Positions 59,760 to 64,000 of a stretch of DNA of 64,000 bases are shown piece after piece. The notes beneath the pieces were generated by a model that worked only from the letters and a program-made list of their open reading frames with translations, had not been told where the DNA came from and did no database searches. Made by a program: the position numbers and the translations under genes. This DNA is from Microbacterium kunmingense (lineage in GTDB: Bacteria; Actinomycetota; Actinomycetes; Actinomycetales; Microbacteriaceae), in contig NZ_JAKNUS010000003.1 in the NCBI RefSeq assembly GCF_023155745.1, positions 186,001 through 250,000 on the forward strand. The letters are read 5' to 3'. The stretch's first letter is position 1; every line of letters begins with the position of its first letter.

Positions 59760-60581
59760 GTGACCCGTGCCCTCGCCCCCCGGCCGTCGTGGCGGGCCCG
59801 CGCGATCGTGACCGTCCTCGCGCTGGCCGTGGCCGTCGGCGCGGTCGCCGGCGTCGCCGGCATCCGGGCCTGGCTCACCCCTCCCCCGGCCCCGCCGGTG
59901 GCTGTCGCGGCACCCGAGGACGCGGTCATCCAGCCCGCACCGCTCGTGCTGCCCGACACCCCTCGCATCCTGGTGTTCGGAGATTCGTGGACGTTCGGCT
60001 CCGCGGCCAGCGATCCCACCCTCGGCTACGCCTACCTGCTGGCCGATCGCCTCGGCGCGGAGGTGGTCGTGGACGGCGTCCGCGGCAGCGGGTATCTGAA
60101 GCCGGGCCTCGACGGCGGATCGTTCGGCGAGCGCGTCGCGGCGCTCGACCCGGCGTTGGACCCCGACCTCGTGCTGCTGCAGGGCTCGATCAACGACCGT
60201 CGCCTCTACCCCGCCGGATACCGCGATGCGGTGACGGCGGTGTGGGATGCCGTCGCGGCGACCTACCCGGACGCGACCGTGGTGATCCTGGGCCCGGCTC
60301 CGCAGGTGCTCCCCGTGGAGGCCGCGACCGCGCAGATCGACGACGACCTCGCCGCTCTCGCCGCCGGTCGCGGCTGGTGGTACATCTCCCCCGTCGATGA
60401 GGGGTGGATCACCGAGGCCAACTACGACGCGGTCATCGACACCGGCATCGGCCGCGACCACCCCTCGACCGAGGGCCACGCATACCTCGCCGATCGCGTC
60501 GCCGAGGCGCTGCGGACCCTCGGGGAGGGCGCCGACGTCGTCGCGGATGCGCCGGTGGACGAGGGCGTCGTCGCTCCCTGA
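59760..60581 (+). CDS. SGNH/GDSL hydrolase, membrane-anchored
   Basis: A 273-residue protein: an N-terminal helix (about residues 13-35) anchors it outside the cell, then a proline-rich linker and an SGNH domain. GDS is in LVFGDSWTFGSA, the Asn block in LLQGSINDRRL and the Asp/His pair in GRDHPSTEGHAYLA. Esterase or acetyl-hydrolase of an envelope glycan is likely but not shown. GTG 59760 is 6 nt behind TACCCT. Confidence 0.9.
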   Translation: MTRALAPRPSWRARAIVTVLALAVAVGAVAGVAGIRAWLTPPPAPPVAVAAPEDAVIQPAPLVLPDTPRILVFGDSWTFGSAASDPTLGYAYLLADRLGAEVVVDGVRGSGYLKPGLDGGSFGERVAALDPALDPDLVLLQGSINDRRLYPAGYRDAVTAVWDAVAATYPDATVVILGPAPQVLPVEAATAQIDDDLAALAAGRGWWYISPVDEGWITEANYDAVIDTGIGRDHPSTEGHAYLADRVAEALRTLGEGADVVADAPVDEGVVAP

Positions 60582-60624
60582 GCGTCGGGGAAGCCCGTGC
60601 GCGGGTGGTAATCTCGACCGGTAC

Positions 60625-60697
60625 GCCTCCGTAGCTCAGGGGATAGAGCGTTGGTTTCCGGTACCAAAGGTCGCAGGTTCGATTCCTGTCGGGGGCA
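60625..60697 (+). tRNA. tRNA-Arg (CCG)
   Basis: A full cloverleaf: acceptor GCCTCCG pairs with CGGGGGC, D-arm GCTC/GAGC, anticodon stem TTGGT/ACCAA around TTCCGGT (anticodon CCG), and T-arm GCAGG/CCTGT around TTCGATT. The discriminator base is A and CCA is not encoded. It reads the codon CGG. Confidence 0.96.
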
Positions 60698-60755
60698 CTC
60701 CTTCATCTCGGCGTGATCATGGTGCGGCGCGCGCGTTGCGCGTCGTGCGATCGAT

Positions 60756-61105
60756 GTGGCGCAGATCGTCACGGTGACGCGCTCAACCTCGCCATCTGCG
60801 TCACCTTCTGGCTGCCCCGCCACCCTGCGCGGGATCGAAGTGACGGAATTGGTCGCCCGCAGCAGCCCAACGCGACCAATAGCGCCACCTCGATTTCGTC
60901 GGCCAGATCGACGTGGCGCAAATGGTCGCCCACGGCGGCCGAACGCGACCAATAGCGCCACCCCGATCCCCTCGGCCAGATCGATGAGGCGCAAATGGTC
61001 GCCCACAGCAACCCAACGCGACCACTCACGCCACCCCGACCCCCGCCCCCACATCGACCTGCCGCAAATGGTCGCCCACAGCAGCCGAACCCGACCGAGC
61101 GGACC
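60756..61105. repeat. 73-bp tandem hairpin array after tRNA-Arg
   Basis: Four copies have an exact 73-bp period, with ATCGA starting at 60834, 60907, 60980 and 61053; a degraded copy lies at 60756-60804. Each holds a hairpin whose 17-bp arms (for example 60913-60929 and 60945-60961; 60840-60856 and 60872-60888) match at most positions. The last copy ends near the stop of the CPBP-like gene. No gene of ordinary composition is seen here. Confidence 0.85.
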
Positions 61106-61109
61106 CGCG

Positions 61110-62003
61110 TCAGGGGCTCGGGACGAAGAACAGCCCGTCGAGAAGCCCCGGGTTGTGGGCGTGCACGAGCACGGCGAACACCACCGCGTCGAAGAGCAGA
61201 TGCACGGTGACCACGTACGCGAGCGACCGGGTGCGCATGAAGATGTACCCCTGCAGGAGCGCAAAGGGGATGGTGAGCACCGGACCCCACGCGCGATAGC
61301 CCAGCTCCCATAGGAACGACACGAAGATGATCGCCTGCAGCACGTTGGCCTGCACGTCGGGGAAGTGTCGCCGCAGCAGCGCGAAGCACGTGCAGATGAA
61401 GAACAGCTCGTCCCAGATGCCTACGGCACCCACCCCGACGAACAGCCGTGCGATGAGGTCGGGCGTATCGACGACGGGCCAGTTCTGGTACACGCCCGAG
61501 GTGATGAAGTAGAACGGCAGGATCAGCCAGCCGAGCACCAGCACGCCGACGAGCCAGCCCCACTGGAGCGCGCTCCAGCGGCCTCCGCCCCGCCACGGGA
61601 AACGGATCGCGTAGTCGCGGTAGACGAACCGCGAGATCAGGTAGGGCACGAGCACCGCGCCGCCGAGCGCCACGGTGAAGCGCAGCATCGCGATGTTGTC
61701 GAGCTCGGCTTCGAGGGGGATCGCGCTGACGATGAGCATGCCGGCGGCGATGAGGGAGAGATCACGAAGGATGCCGGGGGCGCGGCGCCCCTCGAACGCC
61801 GCGGGCTCCTCGCCGCCCACCTGCAGGGCGCGTCGTTCGAGCAGGAACGCCGATACGAGACCCGCGGCCAGCAGCACCCAGCCGAGCCACGGCAGGAGGA
61901 GCACGAAGAAGGCCGGCGCGGCCAGGCAGACGAGGATCGCCGGGGCGAGCTTGTACGACAGCGCGGGGCGGTGGAGCGTCGCGACCTCGGGAAGCGCGGG
62001 CAT
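61110..62003 (-). CDS. CPBP-like membrane protein with altered protease motifs
   Basis: A 297-residue protein with about eight helices. The C-terminal half has the layout of CPBP glutamic intramembrane proteases, but the motifs deviate: EExxxR reads DELFFI, the expected His of motif 2 is not seen near FVSFLWELG, and the final HxxxN reads HLLFD. GYIFMRTRSL of motif 3 is normal. It may bind but not cleave. ATG 62003 shares its base with the trmB stop (TGATG). Confidence 0.78.
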   Translation of the reverse strand: MPALPEVATLHRPALSYKLAPAILVCLAAPAFFVLLLPWLGWVLLAAGLVSAFLLERRALQVGGEEPAAFEGRRAPGILRDLSLIAAGMLIVSAIPLEAELDNIAMLRFTVALGGAVLVPYLISRFVYRDYAIRFPWRGGGRWSALQWGWLVGVLVLGWLILPFYFITSGVYQNWPVVDTPDLIARLFVGVGAVGIWDELFFICTCFALLRRHFPDVQANVLQAIIFVSFLWELGYRAWGPVLTIPFALLQGYIFMRTRSLAYVVTVHLLFDAVVFAVLVHAHNPGLLDGLFFVPSP

Positions 62004-62737
62004 CAGCTGCCGCCGGCCGTCCGGTAGGCCAGGTCGCGGATCGCACGACCGGCCCGTTCGCCCTTGCGCTCGAAGGCGGTGAGCACCCTCCCGGGGTGGC
62101 GTTCGGCCCACTCCCCCGCGAAGTCGCGGGTGAAGCCCTCGGCCCCGTCGAACACGGTGCGCATCTGCCGCGCGTAGTCGTCCCAGTCGGTGGCGAGCCT
62201 CACGATCCCACCGGGCCGCAGCGCCCGGCGCACCATCGGGGGGAACCCCCCGTCGATGAGGCGGCGCTTGGTGTGCCGCTTCTTGTGCCAGGGGTCGGGG
62301 AAGAAGATCCACAGCTCGTCCACCGAACCGGCCGGCAGCAGGTGTTCCAGCACCTCGGGCGCATTGGCTTCGGCCAGCCGGAGGTTGCGCGCCCCGACCC
62401 GGTCGGCATCGAGCATGGTGCGGGCCAGGCCCGCCTTGAACACCTCGACGGCGAGGAAGTCGGTGTCGGGACGGGATGCCGCGGCGTGCACGATCGCATG
62501 ACCCTGACCTGATCCGATCTCGACCACGAGGGGGGCGTGCCGGCCGAACTCCCGTGCGGGGTCGATGGCGGCGCCGGGGCGCACGCTCGTGGCGGCGTCC
62601 CCGCGCGGGATCGGCAGCACGTAGTGCCCCGAAAGCTCCGCCCACGCGCGCTCCTGCGCCTCGGACATCCGGCCGCTGCGTCGGACGAACGACACCGGCC
62701 GCTCGCGGAAGACGCGCACGTCGGTGGATTCGGGCAT
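62003..62737 (-). CDS. trmB: tRNA (guanine-N7-)-methyltransferase
   Basis: A 244-residue SAM enzyme that makes m7G46 in tRNA. SAM binding is in LVVEIGSGQGHAIVHAA; FFPDPWHKKRHTKRRL and RLATDWDDYARQM are the TrmB signature. ATG 62737 is 6 nt after TAGCCT (62744-62749), so leaderless. The stop overlaps the CPBP-like start. Confidence 0.96.
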   Translation of the reverse strand: MPESTDVRVFRERPVSFVRRSGRMSEAQERAWAELSGHYVLPIPRGDAATSVRPGAAIDPAREFGRHAPLVVEIGSGQGHAIVHAAASRPDTDFLAVEVFKAGLARTMLDADRVGARNLRLAEANAPEVLEHLLPAGSVDELWIFFPDPWHKKRHTKRRLIDGGFPPMVRRALRPGGIVRLATDWDDYARQMRTVFDGAEGFTRDFAGEWAERHPGRVLTAFERKGERAGRAIRDLAYRTAGGS

Positions 62738-62743
62738 GCCCCC

Positions 62744-62749
62744 AGGCTA
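62744..62749 (-). promoter_or_regulatory. -10 box of leaderless trmB
   Basis: TAGCCT on the minus strand followed by six bases and ATG 62737. Confidence 0.6.
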
Positions 62750-62777
62750 CCGACCCGTTACGAGGCGCCGGGTTCGG

Positions 62778-63620
62778 TCAGTGTGCCGGTTCGGTGACGA
62801 AGTCGATGAGCTCCTCCACACTCCCGAGGAGCGCCGGTTCCAGGTCGCGATACGAGCTCACCCGTCCGAGGACGCGCTGCCAGGCGCGGGCGATGTCGGC
62901 CTGGTCGCGCGCGGGCCAGCCGAGCGCCCGGCAGACGCCGACCTTGAACTCGACCCCCCGCGGAACCTCGGGCCACGCGGCGATGCCCATCGCCCGCGGC
63001 GTGACGCACTGCCAGACGTCGATGAAGGGATGCCCGACGATGCGCACCGAGGGGCCGTGCCGCGAGGCCTCCACCGCCGCGGCCAGCCGCGACTCCTTCG
63101 ATCCGGGGACGAGGTGATCCACCAGGACGCCGTAGCGGCGCCCGGGTCCGGGCGGGTCGGCGTCGAGGACCTCGGCGAGATGGTCGATCCCTTCGAGGTA
63201 CTCCACCACCACCCCCTCGACCCGCAGGTCGTCGCCCCACACCTTCTCGACCAGCTCGGCGTCGTGCCGCCCCTCGACGAGGATCCGGCTCGCACGGGCA
63301 GTGCGCGCCCGAGCATCGGCCACCGCGAACGATCCCGACGCGGTGCGCCGGGGCGCCGATGCGGCCGCCCGGCTCGGCGGGTCGAGGATGACGTCGGCTC
63401 CGTCGATGAGGAACCCGGGGCCGAGCGGGAACACCCGCCGGCGCCCGAGGCGGTCCTCGAGTTCGACCAGACCGCCGGTGACGCCGGTCACCGCCCCGCA
63501 GAAGCCGTCGTCGGCGACCTCGACCACGAGGTCGCGCTCCGCCGCGACGCGCGCCACCACGGGACGGCCGCGCTCGCGCCATCCTGCCGACAGCACGTCA
63601 CCGCCGTATCGATCGTCCAT
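62778..63620 (-). CDS. DUF3097 family protein
   Basis: A 280-residue soluble protein of the actinobacterial DUF3097 family. Family features are MDDRYGGDVLSAGWR at the start, then a Toprim-like part with ILVEGRHDAELVEKVWGDDLR and VLVDHLVPGSKESRL, where the acidic residues could bind metal, and VRIVGHPFIDVWQCVTP. Function is unknown. GGAGG precedes ATG 63620 by 6-7 nt, favouring it over a start at 63635. Confidence 0.88.
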   Translation of the reverse strand: MDDRYGGDVLSAGWRERGRPVVARVAAERDLVVEVADDGFCGAVTGVTGGLVELEDRLGRRRVFPLGPGFLIDGADVILDPPSRAAASAPRRTASGSFAVADARARTARASRILVEGRHDAELVEKVWGDDLRVEGVVVEYLEGIDHLAEVLDADPPGPGRRYGVLVDHLVPGSKESRLAAAVEASRHGPSVRIVGHPFIDVWQCVTPRAMGIAAWPEVPRGVEFKVGVCRALGWPARDQADIARAWQRVLGRVSSYRDLEPALLGSVEELIDFVTEPAH

Positions 63621-63760
63621 CTGCACCCTCCGCAAGCCGCGAGAACCCTACCCGGGCGGCGCCCGCCCACGGCGAAGCGACCCGCGGGTCGGGCGAGCCT
63701 GGACGTTTCCCTACCGCGGTGTCTTCACCCCTGCATAGACTCACGGTGGGAGGCTGATCC

Positions 63761-64000
63761 ATGCGTGCGCGATGGGCGGCGGCGGTCACGGCGGCGCTGA
63801 CGATGATCCTCATGGCGGTCGGGCCCGCCGCCTCGGCGACCGACCCGGTGGAGCTGGGGGCCGGCTACGTGGTCGACGAGTCCGACGTGCTCGACCAGGC
63901 CCAGGAATCGGCTGTCCAGGATCGCCTCGCCGAGCTCTACGACCAGACCGGCATCGACCTCTACGCCGTCTTCGTGTCAGAGTTCACCAACCCTGCCGAC
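63761..64000 (+). CDS. Partial TPM-domain (TLP18.3/Psb32/MOLO-1) exported protein
   Basis: The first 80 codons only; the gene runs off the window. A signal peptide (MRARWAAAVTAALTMILMA to PAASA) is followed by VELGAGYVVDESDVLDQAQE and a YDQTGIDLYAVFV block, the start of a TPM domain. In actinobacteria such proteins are often long, with a membrane segment behind the domain. ATG 63761 has GGAGG 7 nt upstream, and TAGACT (63736-63741) is the likely -10 box. Confidence 0.85.
   Translation, partial: MRARWAAAVTAALTMILMAVGPAASATDPVELGAGYVVDESDVLDQAQESAVQDRLAELYDQTGIDLYAVFVSEFTNPAD

Noticed and set aside
56721..60581. A 1286-codon open frame on the plus strand
   Set aside because: Its first 1000 codons are the antisense shadow of argS and the transglutaminase gene; only the SGNH part (from 59760) is real.
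60756..61105. CRISPR array
   Set aside because: The repeats are 73 bp with no unique spacers, each is an internal hairpin, and no cas gene is present.
60625..61105. Integrated element at the tRNA-Arg gene
   Set aside because: No integrase gene, no duplicated tRNA 3' end and no phage genes were seen downstream.

Overview
The window is a high-GC (about 70% by eye) actinobacterial chromosome segment. The operon orders argS-lysA-hom-thrC-thrB-rho-prfA and atpIBEFHAGDC, the dxr/rip1/ispG set, a DUF222-HNH '13E12' protein, DUF1206, DUF3097, DUF2993, DUF5684 and DUF4282 proteins, and many leaderless genes all fit Microbacteriaceae, most likely Microbacterium. The genus is an inference from gene content. 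The window is mostly core chromosome; no prophage, integrase, transposase or CRISPR array was seen.

Layout. 1-5 kb: partial DUF308-like membrane protein, AGCS amino-acid symporter, DUF1206 protein, proS, and a small 90-residue protein. 5-17 kb: the isoprenoid/site-2-protease genes ispG, rip1 and dxr lie on the minus strand as separate units with other genes between them: an ACC deaminase behind a perfect palindrome, a PhzE-like anthranilate/ADIC synthase fusion behind a Trp-codon leader peptide and attenuator, a DUF222-HNH protein, a YcnI-type copper protein with a membrane neighbour, and a MurE-like ligase. 17-25.5 kb: double FKBP lipoprotein, PlsC acyltransferase, OsmC protein, type II asparaginase, APC permease, an orphan EccC/FtsK-like double ATPase and a PP2C phosphatase. 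25.6-32.7 kb: heterodimeric ABC exporter, aldo/keto reductase, DUF5684 and DUF4282 membrane proteins, YaaA.

32.7-43 kb (minus strand): the complete F1Fo ATP synthase operon with an AtpI-like gene, preceded by prmC-tsaC-wecA. The tsaC/wecA/atpI-like genes overlap by 4 nt. atpB has no ATG, GTG or TTG at its expected N-terminus and appears to start at CTG. 43-47.8 kb: a plus-strand sulfur block (two tandem cysK paralogues plus cysE), a holin-like membrane protein and an amidase, followed by a repeat-rich spacer. This block separates prmC from prfA. 47.8-58.8 kb (minus strand): prfA, rho with a very long disordered N-terminus, thrB, thrC, hom, lysA, DUF2993, argS. These carry the aspartate-family pathway to threonine and lysine together with translation and transcription termination genes. 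58.8-64 kb: transglutaminase, leaderless SGNH hydrolase, tRNA-Arg(CCG), a 73-bp tandem hairpin array, a CPBP-like membrane protein, trmB, DUF3097 and a partial TPM-domain protein.

A recurrent feature is a TANNNT -10 box exactly 6-7 nt before an ATG or GTG start. It marks at least fifteen genes as probably leaderless and was used here to choose several starts (proS, rip1, DUF1206, asparaginase, SGNH hydrolase). Intergenic gaps over 300 nt are rare: only 60698-61109 qualifies, and it is filled by the hairpin array.
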